The notes below the pieces were generated by a model. It did no database searches, was not told the DNA's origin, and worked only from the letters and a program-made list of their open reading frames with translations. From Thalassia testudinum (taxonomy: Eukaryota; Streptophyta; Magnoliopsida; Alismatales; Hydrocharitaceae), in NCBI GenBank assembly GCA_037157565.1, contig JAZHRO010000014.1, forward strand, positions 98,611,501-98,675,500: a stretch of DNA of 64,000 nt, written 5' to 3'. Position numbers and translations under genes: made by a program. Of this stretch, positions 21,657-33,078 are shown piece by piece. The number at the start of each line of letters is the position of its first letter. Within the stretch, counting starts at the first letter, position 1.

Positions 21657-23624
21657 ATGGACCACGTTGACTTTCATCCTTTCACATCTTGCCCACACCC
21701 TTACCCCCACTCTATGATCTTTGATCCCATACAGCGAGATGGTCCATCCTTTGATGGACATAATGACAATCATTGGGATCCATTTTACTCCTATTATAGT
21801 AGTATTGGCCTGGTTATGCCCCAAATCAGTGAACAGAACCTAGGAGCGGGATTTGCCTTGCCCAATATCCCACACACCATAGAAATACCCAACCCACCCT
21901 CCCTGAATGATTATAATGGTTGGATAGAAACTCCTAGGTACTATAAGCCTGAGCCGGACTTCTCTCTGGATAGAAATGATGACCTCTCCTCCTTGAAGAT
22001 GCAAATAAAGAAAATGCAAGATGAAATGATTGAATTATTAGGAGAATCTTTGAGAGCAGGCCAACTAGAAAAAGATGAAATTAGCCACCCAATCTACCCA
22101 TTGAGGATGAAGTACACCCCTCTACGCTAGATACATCTCTTGTGGGAGAGCCACACCTAAAGTTGTGGAATTTTGAGGATTATGTAAGGGAGAAAAGCTA
22201 CTTTTCAAGGACTGATTTTGAACCCTCCCTACTAGATGACACTTCCTTGACAGGTCCACGCTTTAAGTGGGAGGAGGATATGTATGAAAGTAGCTATACA
22301 TTCAATGAAGAAAGGTGGCAACCCAGTGAAGATGATGAACAGGTTGAGTATCCACCTGAATTATATTGGAGTCAAAAGAAGGGAATGATGGTACAATTAG
22401 AAGACCTCGACCCAGATGACAGTATTTTCGTGACATTTGATGAAGTGGATTGAAGTCAAGTTGTTAATCCCACCCTCCCTTTTGATCACGAGATGGAACT
22501 CAAGCCCACCCTTAGGGAACCTAACCCTTAAGAAATTCACCTATCTGAGGAGTCTGATGTTACAAAGTTGTTACCCCAGATAGAGTACACTAGGGGATCT
22601 GCTGAAATTTTAGATGATTCTAGGCCTCAGGTACATGATGAATTGTTTGATGAGGAGAAGGATGAATTATATGAGGAACCTACATTCAATATTTGGAGTG
22701 ATACTAAGGGTGATTGTCTTATTTGAAGAATTATCCCATGAGGATGTCACAAATTTGACAAAATTAGGTTTCCCTAGCACACCCATTGATGATATCCCTC
22801 CTCATGATGAAATAATGGAAAATGTGGAAGCAACTTCTGAGATTTATGTGGATTCACATTTATACTCTAGGGAGGATTTGAGTAAAGAATAAGAACCCGG
22901 GGATGAGATTGATAGGGTAATCCCTAAATCTGTTGCTTCTAACCTGTCTTCATTTGATTTGGAGTCATCCTCTGATTTGCCTATGTCTAAAGGCAAAAAT
23001 TTGACTCCATGTGCAAAAATGATTACTAATGAAGAACAGGTAGATACTTGTGATATTATCAGAGATGCTAGGGATGCGATTGAAGAACTGGAAAGGTTGT
23101 TAAGCATGGACACTGAGCCAACTGGACCCACCTTAGATCTTATGGCCATCCTGTAACCTCGAAACTTAGAGACCCTCAACAATCCTTGCCTTAAAGATAA
23201 GCTCACTACTATTTTGACTGGGGGGCTTAATAAACCAATATCTCTTGTAATGGGGTATCGGGTATGGGTTGATGATTTCTATGGTTAGTCCATCACCCTA
23301 GGGGTTTATTTCTTCACCATTCCTTCCCCATTTCTTTTGGAGGATCCTTGTCATCCTCCCCTTACCCCTTTGGAGGTTGTTATGCCAGTTTATCCTTTAG
23401 AACCTCCTCTGGTGACCTGGGATGATTTCATTCCCATCCTGGTTGGGCGAGCATTTGTTATCGGGATTCATCATCAGCTCGCCAACATCCTAGGTTACTT
23501 ATTTTCTAGGCCAGCATTATTTTGCTCATTTTTAGGGTCTATTTCTTTGGTTTTGGAACCTGACTTGCAGGTTCTTTGGCTACTTGGCTGCCAACAAAAT
23601 AACGGTAGCCCAACTCTAACCTAG
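21657..23624 (+). pseudogene. P-ORF: long decayed acidic reading frame, unknown
   Basis: Following the frame gives about 650 codons: 21657 to about 22100 in one frame, a shift, about 22100-22722 in a second (stops at 22451 and 22529), a shift, then 22723-23624 in the first (stops near 22890, 23154 and 23286). Residues about 105-130 look like a short coiled coil (LSSLKMQIKKMQDEMIELL). The middle is very acidic (DELFDEEKDELYEEP). The last 95 codons carry a hydrophobic run (FCSFLGSISLVLEPDLQVL), possibly a membrane segment. No gag, protease, RT or integrase motif is present. It is an element gene of unknown role, or a captured host gene. Confidence 0.5.
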
Positions 23625-23643
23625 GTAATACTCTTCTATGCAA

Positions 23644-23677
23644 TGAGGGCATTGCAGATTTTAGGTATGGGGGGGTG
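23644..23677 (+). other. GAGGGCATTGCA / purine tract motif (P)
   Basis: TGAGGGCATTGCAGATT followed by TTAGGTATGGGGGGG, just after the end of P-ORF. It is the plus-strand equivalent of the motifs in TRG (1505-1535) and T (56197-56228). Confidence 0.55.
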
Positions 23678-24848
23678 TACTTAGGGCTATACATAGCATT
23701 TATACATAGTGCATTCATGCACTTAGTTAAAGCATTCTACATTGCATACATATGCATTGAAAAAAAAAAAATTGCAATGTGCATAACTGGCTGGGCCCTG
23801 CATTCTTGGGCAGACCAGAGCTTGAGGTTAGACTAAGTTGACTCTAGGTGTATGAATTTAGAAGATAAGTTGAGATACTCGTTTTAGACCCTTAGGGTCC
23901 TTTGTGGACTTAAAAACTTAAGTAGGAGTTAAATTGTGGACCATTCCTCAAGAGGTTGAGGAAGGAAAGCTAGGGGTAGTACTTAATGACTTTTTCTACC
24001 TTTTGGTTTGCAGGTCCTCGTAACCTAAGCATCCACAATTCACACACACTTGGTCTTGTGTAAATAGTGATCACCCTAATCCATTTCTTGAAGAAAATCG
24101 GGTTCTCTTAGTTTTGGCTTAGGAGAAGCTTGAAAGTACAATTTGATTGAAAGAGTTCCTACCACAGGAGAGATGGAGTATATACTCACCTTGAGGATGC
24201 AATGATAACATGTCACCTCCTCGGTGCTTGTCTCTTAGGATATTCATCCTACTGGGGGCATGTAAGCTCATTGTGTGGTTCAGGTATCATGGGCGGCCCT
24301 ATCTCGAAGTGTCGATTGCCACAGGTCTGAATTCACTTAAGAAATCCATGGCTGATACTATCTCTAAATGTCGTTTGCTAGGAGTTCTTGGGGTCTCTAT
24401 GGGCGGTGCTGTCTCGAAGCATCGACAGCTAGGCACCCTTCGAGGTTCGGTGATGGGAACAATGAATCCGACACAAACCATGTTGATAGCTAACCCAAGG
24501 TTATACTTAGAGGAATCAAACAAAAAAATATATACATATATATATATATATTCTTACTCTCTTTCTGGGTTGGCGATCATACCAACCACAGATAACTTTG
24601 ACCAATGCACATGCACTGATGTTTTAATCTCTGGGACCAATAAACCTTAGGGTAAAGTTAGAAATCAGGGAAACCTATGCCTGCAACTCATTTTTAGCTG
24701 ACCTAGTCTGTAGCTTAGCAATTACTGGGGAACCTTAGGACTAAAGTCTAAACTTAACATGTTTCTAAAGGAAGACCATTTGGGTTGGCTAGCCTGCTTG
24801 AAGAGCTGAGTTATTGCTTGAATTTGCTAGGGACTAGCAAAAAACTAA
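23678..24848 (+). other. P 3' non-coding block
   Basis: About 1.2 kb between the two purine tracts. It includes an A-run near 23760, a degenerate triple repeat (24288-24456) and a TA run near 24530-24555. No coding signal is convincing. Confidence 0.55.
24288..24456 (+). repeat. Three degenerate ~55-bp repeats in P
   Basis: Each unit contains CT(A/G)TCTC(G/T)AA followed by a TCG-containing core, for example CTATCTCGAAGTGTCGATTG, CTATCTCTAAATGTCGTTTG and CTGTCTCGAAGCATCGACAG. Units start near 24288, 24347 and 24398. Confidence 0.65.
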
Positions 24849-24860
24849 GCATGGGGGCAT
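24849..24860 (+). other. Polypurine tract of P
   Basis: GCATGGGGGCAT directly precedes the 3' LTR start TGATTAGCCC. Confidence 0.75.
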
Positions 24861-26738
24861 TGATTAGCCCATATTTGTGGGCTTTTTAGATATTTAAATG
24901 CCTAGAAATTAGGTTAAGTTTAACATGCATTTAGCATGCATTAGGATATAAATACATTAATTATAGATTTGTTGCATGCGTCGCATTTTTATGTAAATTA
25001 GATCTTAGCAAGCACGGTTTTTAATTTAGTTTGCATTTAGTGGGAATTATACATAATACATGCAATTAGATATTTGATAAGGATTTCTCTATAAATAAGC
25101 CAATGTTTATTATATTTCTCATCTTCTTTTTTGCAGGAATGGCTCCACCTCTCCTCCTCCAGCCATACCTTTCTAATGGCCATGAGAAGCAGATCTGCTC
25201 CCGCCTCTCCATTTCAAAACCATGAAGATGGCTAGAAGAGAGGGGAAGCTGCTACCATCCCCAGGGAGACTCCACCCTGACTCCACCACCGTGAAGTGCT
25301 TCAAGCTCACCTCTATCACCACCACTGTGCAACTCCAAGGTCGAGCATCACCACACCGTGGGCCAGCGGGGTGACAAACCGCTGTGCCAATTCAGCGAGC
25401 TTGGCCATCACCGTGCATGTGCATCTTCGACGGCCACCCAACCATCACCATGCAACCACCATATCACCTTCCCTGTCCATGCACCACCAACACCATCTTC
25501 TTCTTCTTCATTCTTCTTCTTCCTCTATTTGTTTTCACCATAAAGAACCCAAACTGTCATCACCATCTCCACTACCTCACATGCGCATAACCCTCCTCTC
25601 CACTCACACTTGCAGAGCCACCACGCGACGGAGCAACCCTCACATCTGCGCCTAAGAAGGGCCAGTGTCCCCCTCGCCAACTCACCATGCAGCTCCGCGC
25701 AAACACGCGTGCCTGCTGTGCGCACAGTAGAAGGTGGTTGCACGACTCTCCGCACCTCCTCACCTCAATTGCATGCACACACCCCTTCAAGTGCATCTCC
25801 ACGCGTGCCTTTACCCCCTTCAGCCGCGTGGCCCCGCACGCCTACACCCCCTGTAGTATGTCATCACCGCATGCCCAGCGTCGCCCGCAGTCACTCCAAG
25901 TTGCTGCTCCAGCAGCAACAGAGCAACCCTCCACCGTCCCTCGCCTCCAGCCCATGTGCTCAAAGCATGTGCTACTCCAGCAGCTTCGCCCGTGTGGAGA
26001 GCGCGCGTACTCCAGCACCTCTGCCACACTTGCAGTAGCGACCACCCTCCAGTAGCGCCACTCTCCGCATGCGTGCAGTCCCTCGCTGCACCTCCTAGTC
26101 ACCAGCCCATCCACTCCACATGCTCACACGCTTGTGCAGCAACAATAGCTTTCCATGCATTGCCAGCAGCCCTCCCACGCCGCTTGTTTGGAGCTCTTCC
26201 CAGTAGTTGGAGCCACCAAAGCCCATCTCCTTAGCCGCTCCATCCGACCACCTCCAGCCACCTCGCGACTCACCGCTGCCATTGTTGCAAAGCCCTCGGC
26301 TCACTCATCTCCTCTAAATCTCACCTCCAGTCAAGCCCTCCTCAATGCATGAGATCCTCACAACAAAATCCTCTATTTTGCTTGTAATTAAAATTTACAT
26401 TTTTTTCCATTGATGGGGAAGGGATTTTTAGTTAATAATTTTCTATTAGGTTGATTTTATGAGCATCTCCCTCTTGTTTTGCATAACTACAATATCAGCA
26501 TGATAATGTCTTATTATCGCAATTGAAAAGTGATTTTGATCCGATTTCTTGACGAAACTAATCGTGAATATATGTTTTTAACTGGTGTGACTTTAAATAG
26601 GTCATTGCCTCCCTGTGGATACAACCCACTCCTCATTGAGTGGTTATTTTAATTACTTTGATTAGTCAATTTTCCACCACTTAGAAATACGGCAAATCAT
26701 CTTAATCATCATTTTCGAAAGTGAAAACTGACTTATCA
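24861..26738 (+). repeat. P 3' LTR
   Basis: 1878 bp from TGATTAGCCC to ACTTATCA. TATA box at 25089-25097; U5 box CTCCCTGTGGATACAACC within 26603-26626. It is the only uninterrupted P LTR in the window, and it fixes the order of the split 5' LTR pieces. Open frames around 25296-26350 arise from its GC-rich body. Confidence 0.85.
25089..25097 (+). promoter_or_regulatory. TATA box of P 3' LTR
   Basis: CTATAAATA about 230 bases into the LTR. The antisense family members carry the matching TATAAATAA at 18117-18125 and 19325-19333. Confidence 0.6.
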
Positions 26739-28389
26739 ATTAGCCCAGTGCAATTTTCCTTTCTTCCTAATAGATCTCGGCAGGAATCTTTCATTATTAC
26801 ATAGGAAATTATGATGGGTTGGCATAGAAGAAGGTGTAAGGCTTATGTATGGAAGGTGGACTTCAGAAGAGCTTATGATTCAGTCTCCTAGCCTTATTTA
26901 TGGGAAATTTTTAAACAAAGGGGATTCTCATCTATTTGGATCTAATGGATGAAGAGATGCATAACAACAGCATCCTTCTCTCCATTGATTAATGGGAAAC
27001 CATGTGGAAACTGGATTCAGCCACAATGCAGAGTCCGGCAGGGATGCCCATTTGCTTCTTTGATTTTTAACTTGGCTGTGGACACTCTTGCTAGGTTTGC
27101 TTGCAAGCTATCAAGTGCGAGCATGGTGAGAGGTTATTCGATGTCAAACTCTCAGGCCTTGGCATCGATTCTCTAATACACTGATGACACAATCCTTTTT
27201 GTTGAGGGAGGCACAAAGGAAGTAAAGATACTGTTTAGTATGGTTTCTATTTTCGGGGAAATTTCAAGTTTGAAGCTCAATGGTGGCAAATCTTCTCTGA
27301 TCTATTTTGGCTTGGAGGGATAGGAGAGCACAATGATATCTACAATTCTGCACATCCCAATCACAACCTTGTTGTGAAATATTTGGGGTTGCCATTGAGA
27401 GATTCAAAATTGAAAAAATTTCACTGGAACATCCTATTTGATAAAATTTCTACGAAACTTGAGAATTCGAGTAGTCGCTTCCTATCTAAGGGTGGGAGAT
27501 TGATCCTCCTTAACACCGTTATCACTTCCATTCCGGTGTATTATTTCTCTATGTTCAGATCATCAAAATATGCGTGGAAAAGATTGGATGTCATATGTAA
27601 ACAATTCTTTTTGAAAGGGGTCAAATCTGAAGGTAAATTCCTCCAACCAGTGAAGTGGCAAGGGCTATGTAGACCAAAGAAAGAGGGTGGTATGGGGATA
27701 TGCTCATTGAAAGAATTCAACAATTCTTTACTATTGAAATGGGCTATCAGGCTTTTCGATGGAGGCAGTAGGCTATGGACTAAACTGATCAGGGATTCCT
27801 ATGGATGTTCGCACATGGAACGGGCAAGACAAAACCCATGCAGACCTTCATCGTTCTAGAAATCTATGGCCATGGCACTGCAAGAAAGCTGGCAGCACTT
27901 CTAGCTGGTGCTTGGGGAGGGTACAGAATTTGCTTTCTGGACAGACCATTGGTCTCAGCTGGGGCTGCTAAAGGAGAAGTATCGGTGCACCTTTAATGTT
28001 GCAGCAGACAAGGTAGTTTCAATGGCTGGTTGTTGGGATGCAGACCACAAGTAGTGACACTTGCTGTGTGCATTCTGCGTAACGGAGGCAGATCACGTGA
28101 AGATATGGATAGGATGCTTCATGACTTGGAAAGTTTTGAGCCAAAGGGTGGAGTGGATAGGTTCGAATGGTCCCATAGGAAGTTTATCTCTACTGAAGCA
28201 TATAAAGTATTGTTGCGTACTAGTGATCAAGCCAATATGGAAGAAATTGATAGACAAAGTGCATGTCTATGGAAGCTACGCGTACCCCTCAAAATGCAAG
28301 TCTTTCTTTGGCTTTGTAGGAGAAGACTTGTCACGTGGGAGAGGCGACATAGAAGGATGGGAATCCAACTACAACAATGCCCTTTCTGT
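26739..28389 (+). pseudogene. LINE (L1 type) reverse transcriptase, first visible part
   Basis: Decayed RVT_1 domain: ISPVQFSFLPNRS, then DFRRAYDSVS, RQGCPFASLIFNLAVDTLAR and the catalytic YTDD at 27177-27188. It continues with KYLGLPLRDSKL, KGGRLILLNTVITSIPVYY and GGMGICSLKEFNNSLLLKW. The zf-RVT finger begins with LWKLRVPLKMQVFLWLCRR and QQCPFC, and is cut at 28389 by the copia element. Stops and frame changes are frequent. The 5' part (endonuclease, ORF1) is not in the window; because P begins immediately upstream, it should lie beyond P's left end. Confidence 0.88.
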
Positions 28390-29370
28390 TGTTGGAACCT
28401 TGTTCCACATCTTGTTTCAGTGTTAACAAAATTATTACGTATTAATGTTTGCAATTGAGTGCTTTTCAGATTTAGGTGAAGATCAAGGCAAATAGGAAGT
28501 GATGGAGGCATGATGATGAAGAGAGGATGATAAGGAGGAGGCAAGATGACAAGGATGAGTCGAAGTGAAGAAGATCATCTTCGACATTTAGTTTTTTAGT
28601 TTAGACATTTTATTTATAGATTGTATGTCTCTCAACAAGAGAATTTAACTTAGATCATAAAAATCAATTAGAGATAAATTAGGATTTGTATGGCATTTGT
28701 TTTCAAAGTACGTAATGGATTAAAACACATAAAATAGGTACTTGTAAGCAAGTACCGGTACTGTTTATCAGTATTGGTATTTGCAAGGCATAGGTTTGAG
28801 AATTCTTCTCAAACTGTGAAGAACAAGTACTGGTACTAACCATGAGTACCGATTCAAGTTGGCCACAGGTTGAAGGGTTAATTCTGGCCTAAACCTTACA
28901 AGTACCGGTACCCATGATGAGTACTGGTACAGTTAGCTTTGTATTTTGATGTCCATCCTAGTCTCTCCATGTCCATCCTAGTCTCTCAAATTGGTATCCA
29001 TTTTAATTATTGTTGGGAGGCATAGGAATTCTTGTTGTAAGAGTTTTCTTTCTTACACCAATTCTTATTTGTATTTTGAGCTTGTTACTTGTTGGGTTGT
29101 AACAAACCCGTTATTGTATTTGGGTTGAGGTAACCCATTAATTACCTCATTTTAGTAAATTCATTCTCTCAGGGTTGAGAGAATCGGGTTAAAAACCCTA
29201 AGCTGGGAGGCTTAGGTAGTGGTGTACCGAAGGGAGGAGAACCACTATACATATTGTGCCAATGTCTGTGATTGTATTTTGTGCAAATCTTTTTGTTATT
29301 ACTAACATTGTGCTTAAGTATTTGTGCACGTAGATAGCCATATATATTACATATTCCATCGATCCTATCA
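28390..29370 (+). repeat. Copia 5' LTR, promoter deleted
   Basis: Starts TGTTGGAACC and ends ATCCTATCA. Compared with the 3' LTR it lacks about 400 bases (equivalent to about 31810-32235), including the TATA box and several GTACCGGTAC palindromes. An 18-bp direct repeat (28950-28967, 28970-28987) sits at the deletion junction. Confidence 0.88.
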
Positions 29371-29372
29371 AT

Positions 29373-29384
29373 TGGTATCAGGGC
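29373..29384 (+). other. Primer-binding site, tRNA-iMet type
   Basis: TGGTATCAGGGC two bases after the LTR. Plant copia elements usually have TGGTATCAGAGC, so there is one change. Confidence 0.85.
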
Positions 29385-29410
29385 GAGGTTGCGAGAAGAC
29401 ATAACAAATC

Positions 29411-31018
29411 ATGGCATCTACATTAAGGCGCACTGAAGGATAGTCTTCTACCCATCCTCCCTATTTCGATGGGACAGACTATGGGTATTGGAAGTGGAGG
29501 ATGCAAGTCTTCCTCAAAGCAATGGATGAGGAGGCTTGGACCCTCATTCGGGAGAAGTACTCAGATCCAGAGCCACAAGGAGTAGCATGGACAACGAATT
29601 AGAAGAAAAAGATAACAGGCAACGCAAAGGCTATGAACGCACTTTATTGTGCATTGTCAAGGGAAGAGTTCAACCGAATTTTGGCATGCGAATCCGCATA
29701 CGAAATTTGGAACACTCTCGAGGTCACCTACGAAGGTACAAACATGGTAAAGGAAACTCGTATCTCTATTCTAATAGAAAATTATGAGTGTTTCAGGATT
29801 GAGAAATGCGAAACAATCAAGGATATGTATACCAGGTTTGGGGAAATTATTAACCCCATGAAGAACCTAGGAGTTAGGTTGAAAGAGGAGCAGTTTGTAA
29901 GGAAGATCTTGAGATCTCTTACAAGTGATTAGTCTGCAAAGACCACAACCATCCAAGAGGCAAAGGACCTCTCCACTCTCCCATTGGATGATCTAGTTGA
30001 TAGTCTTATGGCTTACGAAGTCCAACTAGAAAACATGAAGAAGAATGAGGAGGAAAAGATGTCTAGAAAAAGAAAGAATATTGCTTTTAGAGCAATTAAG
30101 GAGGACTCAGACTCAACAACCTCGGAATCCGAAGATGAAGAAGTGGAGATGCTTAGTAGGAAATTCCAGAAATTTCTCAAGAAACAAGGTAAGTCAATAA
30201 AATTTCAACTAATATTATTTGCTATGAGTGCAAGAAAAAGGGCCACTTGCGAAAGGATTGCCCCTTAAACAATAAGGACAATAGGAAAGAAACAAAAGGA
30301 GCTCAAGAAGAAGAAGAAGAAGAAGAAAGCATTTAAAGTGACATGGGATGATAGCAACTCTGACATGGACACCGACTCTACTGAATCGAATGAGGACGAG
30401 GTCGCACACCTTTGTCTTGTTGCAACTTCAGAAGATACAGAAGAAGAGGTAAACCCTGATTTTTCATTTGAAGAATTATTAGAAGCATATGAAGAGCTAT
30501 ATCATAAAGCTAAGTCATTTAAAAAAGAAAAAAAGGTTTTAAAGAATAATTACCAAACATTAGAATTAGAAAAGTCATGTTTAGAAATAGAATTAGAAAT
30601 GTCAAAAGAAACTAATAATCAGTTGCATGCAAAGATATTAGAATTAGAAGAGATTTATGAACACTTTGAAGGGACTTTGAATAATATAAAAACAACAACT
30701 AGGCTAAATACGAAATTTTGTAAAAATTTAAAAGCCAAGTTCAATAATAAGAACACATAAAATAAATCACATACACCTAGACATGCATGGATTTATCAAA
30801 AGGGCAAGAATCCTAAGAATTATAGATCTAACACTAAAGTGATCTATAAACCTAAGGATTTGAAAGGTACTAACCATCAAGGACCCACAAGAAAATGGGT
30901 ACCTAGGAAAGATATTTTACATTATTTTGCAGGAATAGATCAAAGTGATCAATGGGTATTCAAGGCACACAACGAAAGATTTCAACCTTTCTATATGTTG
31001 AATGAAGACCAAGAATGA
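29411..31018 (+). pseudogene. Copia gag (UBN2 type), decayed
   Basis: Starts MASTLRRTEG; the N-terminal part has PPYFDGTDYGYWKWRMQVFL, typical of copia gag. The UBN2 core follows (AYEIWNTLEVTYEGTN, IKDMYTRFGEIINPMKNLG). A CCHC knuckle, CYECKKKGHLRKDC, lies at 30220-30261 in a shifted frame. After a GAA run (about 30307-30333) comes an acidic and coiled-coil-rich C-terminus (about 30430-30750), then GPTRKWVPRKDI before the last stop. In-frame stops occur near 29441, 29597, 29930 and 30758, with frame changes on both sides of the knuckle. Gag would package the RNA; this copy cannot make an intact one. Confidence 0.88.
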
Positions 31019-31250
31019 TGGCCTAACAGAGCTTGGTACCCACATTCATCATTTTACTATTGGTAAATTTTATGGCATGATATTCTTTACCCTTTCATTT
31101 TTTTTGTGATTGACAAAAAAGGGGAAAAAGATAAAGGGAAAATATTAGGGAGAGCATATATTGAGGGGGACGATTTAATTAAAAGTTTTACCTTCATATA
31201 ACATTGCAAAAAATTATTTTATCTACTTGCAAGATAGTTTTGTCAACACC

Positions 31251-31264
31251 AAAAAGGGGGAGAT
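31251..31264 (+). other. Copia polypurine tract
   Basis: AAAAAGGGGGAGAT directly precedes the 3' LTR (TGCTGAAC). Confidence 0.85.
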
Positions 31265-31615
31265 TGCTGAACATTGTTTCACATCTTGTTTTGGTGTTAA
31301 CAAAATTATTATGGATTAATATTTGTAATTGAGTGCTTTTCAGATTTAGGTGAAGATCAAGGCAAACAGGAAGTGATGGAGGCATGATGATAAAGAGAAG
31401 ATGATGACAAGGAGGAGGCAAGATGACAAGGATGAGTTGAAGTGAAGAAGATCATCTTCAACCTTTAGTTTTTTAGTTTAGACTTTTTATTTATATATTG
31501 TATGCCTCTTAATAAGAGAATTTAACTTAGGTCATAAAAATCAATTAGATAAATTAGGATTTATATGGCATTCATTTTCAAAGTACGTAATGGATTAAAA
31601 CACTTAAAATAGGTA

Positions 31616-31950
31616 CTTGTAAGAAGTACCGGTACTGTTCACAGTACTGGTATTTGCAAGGCACAGGTTTGAGAATTTATCTCAAACTGTGAACAAGTAT
31701 CGGTACCGGTACTAACCATGAGTACCGGTACATGTTGGCCATAGGTTAAAGGCTTAGTTCTGGCTTGAACCTTATAAGTTCTGGTACCCATGATGAGTAC
31801 TGGTACAGGTAGGTTACTGTGCGCAACGAATTTCAAACCTGGGAGTCACAAGTACATGTACCCATGATGAGTACCGGTACCAGGACTCATGTACTAGTGG
31901 CAGTGAGCTACTAGTACCGGTACAGGTACTTTAGTACCGGTACTAGCTAG
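31616..31950 (+). promoter_or_regulatory. Cluster of GTACCGGTAC palindromes
   Basis: About ten exact or one-mismatch copies (GTACCGGTAC, GTACTGGTAC, GTACATGTAC) in 335 bp, ending about 100 bp before the TATA box. Six lie in the truncated 5' LTR (28745-28935). This is compatible with a repeated enhancer or transcription-factor site; no factor can be named from sequence alone. Confidence 0.6.
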
Positions 31951-32053
31951 CTGTTGGCTCAATTATGAATGGCTAGAAAATTTATTTAGGCTATGTGAAC
32001 GTTGGGAATTAAATCCCAACGTCTAGTAGACGAGTATCCTAGGTCCTAAACTC

Positions 32054-32060
32054 TATAAAA
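32054..32060 (+). promoter_or_regulatory. TATA box of copia 3' LTR
   Basis: CTCTATAAAATGACC context. The equivalent segment is missing from the 5' LTR. Confidence 0.6.
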
Positions 32061-32640
32061 TGACCCTAAGACTCTTTATTTGCACACAGGAAACATAAGA
32101 AATTGAGAAGAAAAATTCTAGAGCTATATTTTATATTTTCCACCACATTTTCAAGAGAGAAAGAAGGTTGCCATTCACTTTCTCTACATTCTTGCAAGCT
32201 CACCGACGTGCTTTTCTCACGCATCTACGAAGCGATTCACGTCCATCCTAGGCTCTCAAATTGGTATTCATTTTAATTACTGTTGGGAGGCATAGGAATT
32301 CTTGTTGTAAGAGTTTTCTTTCTTACACTAGTTCTTATTTGTATTTTGAGCTTGTTTCTCGTTGGGTTGTAACAAACCCATTATTGTACTTGGGTTGAGG
32401 TAACCCATTAATTACCTTGTTTTAGTAAATTGATTCTCTCGGGGTTGAGAGAATCAGGTTAAAAATCCTAAGTTGGGAGGCTTAGGTAGTGGAGTACCCA
32501 AGGGAGGGGAACCACTATACATATTGTGCCAATTTATGTGATTGTATTTTGTGCAAATCTTTTTGTTATTACTAACATTGTGCTTAAGTATTTGTGGGCA
32601 TAGATAGCCATATATATTACATATTCCATTGATCCTATCA

Positions 32641-33003
32641 TCTGTGACTTCCCCACTGATAGCACAAGGCACCTTTTCCTTCGTGCTTGGTGATTGACCA
32701 AGTATGGAGGTCCATGTGTGGATACCCCTTGCTTACGTGGGATAGCCTATGGAGGGATTTTCAAATGTATGGGAAACCACATGTTGTAACTATGGCGGCC
32801 TTATTATGTTGTGTGTGGAAAGTGAGAAATGAAAAGGTGTTTAGGGGGTTGTCGGTCTGTGTGGGGAAAATTGTATGGAGTTTTGAATCTCTTGTTAAAG
32901 AGTGGAGTGATTCTTTGTAAATACCTATAGTTGGTGTTTTAATAAATTAATTTCCGATTTGCTACCGATCTCGGTAGCATTCCTTTCTTCCTAAAGAAAA
33001 ACA
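32641..33003 (+). pseudogene. LINE, C-terminal part and 3' end
   Basis: The zf-RVT finger resumes directly after the copia: joined across the TCTGT duplication, CPFC is followed by DFPTDSTRHLFLRAW. The conserved tail CVWKVRNEKVF and the final codons to about 32920 follow, then about 80 bases of 3' untranslated sequence ending in AAAGAAAAA. The finger's last cysteine appears as R. Confidence 0.85.
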
Positions 33004-33078
33004 TGGAATGCATATCTAAGCTTAGGAACATGCATAAATAGGCAGTTTATCCTACTTAAATGTGTCTTCATCAAACAT
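33003..33078 (-). repeat. Fragment of an M-family LTR
   Basis: Resembles the ends of LTRs M1 (50640-50700) and T (54895-54963): CTAAGCTTAGGAACATG and AAATAGGCA...TTATC. Only about 70 bases remain. Confidence 0.5.

Larger units (their letters stand above)
16349..26738 (+). mobile_element. P: LARD-like gypsy-type element without gag or pol
   Basis: The 5' LTR is split: its left part lies outside the window, then 16349-16528, then antisense LTR insertions, then 19554-20374. A tRNA-Asp primer site follows at 20377, then the internal region to 24860 and the 3' LTR at 24861-26738. No gag, protease or RT motif is found. The leader resembles that of Q (42826-44159), so Q-type elements could be the helper. 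The base after the 3' LTR resumes a LINE reverse transcriptase frame, so P inserted into the LINE; the first five bases there (ATTAG) would be the target duplication. Confidence 0.8.
28390..32640 (+). mobile_element. Gag-only copia element
   Basis: LTR to LTR it is 4.25 kb, flanked by a perfect TCTGT duplication (28385-28389 and 32641-32645). It has a tRNA-iMet-type primer site, one decayed UBN2 gag frame and a polypurine tract. Protease, integrase, RT and RNase H are absent, so it would depend on a full SIRE/Maximus-like copia. The two LTRs differ in length (981 and 1376 bp) because the 5' LTR carries a deletion. Confidence 0.92.
31265..32640 (+). repeat. Copia 3' LTR
   Basis: 1376 bp, TGCTGAAC to ATCCTATCA, with TATA box TATAAAA at 32054-32060. 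Upstream of the box lie about ten copies of a GTACCGGTAC-like palindrome (31616-31950). Confidence 0.9.

Noticed and set aside
25296..26352. Open frames rich in H, P, S and A
   Set aside because: They fall within the 3' LTR of P and reflect GC-rich sequence; the counterparts in the 5' LTR differ.
30300..30335. GAA run in copia gag as a functional poly-glutamate tract
   Set aside because: A microsatellite at which the frame changes; more likely the site of a slippage indel.
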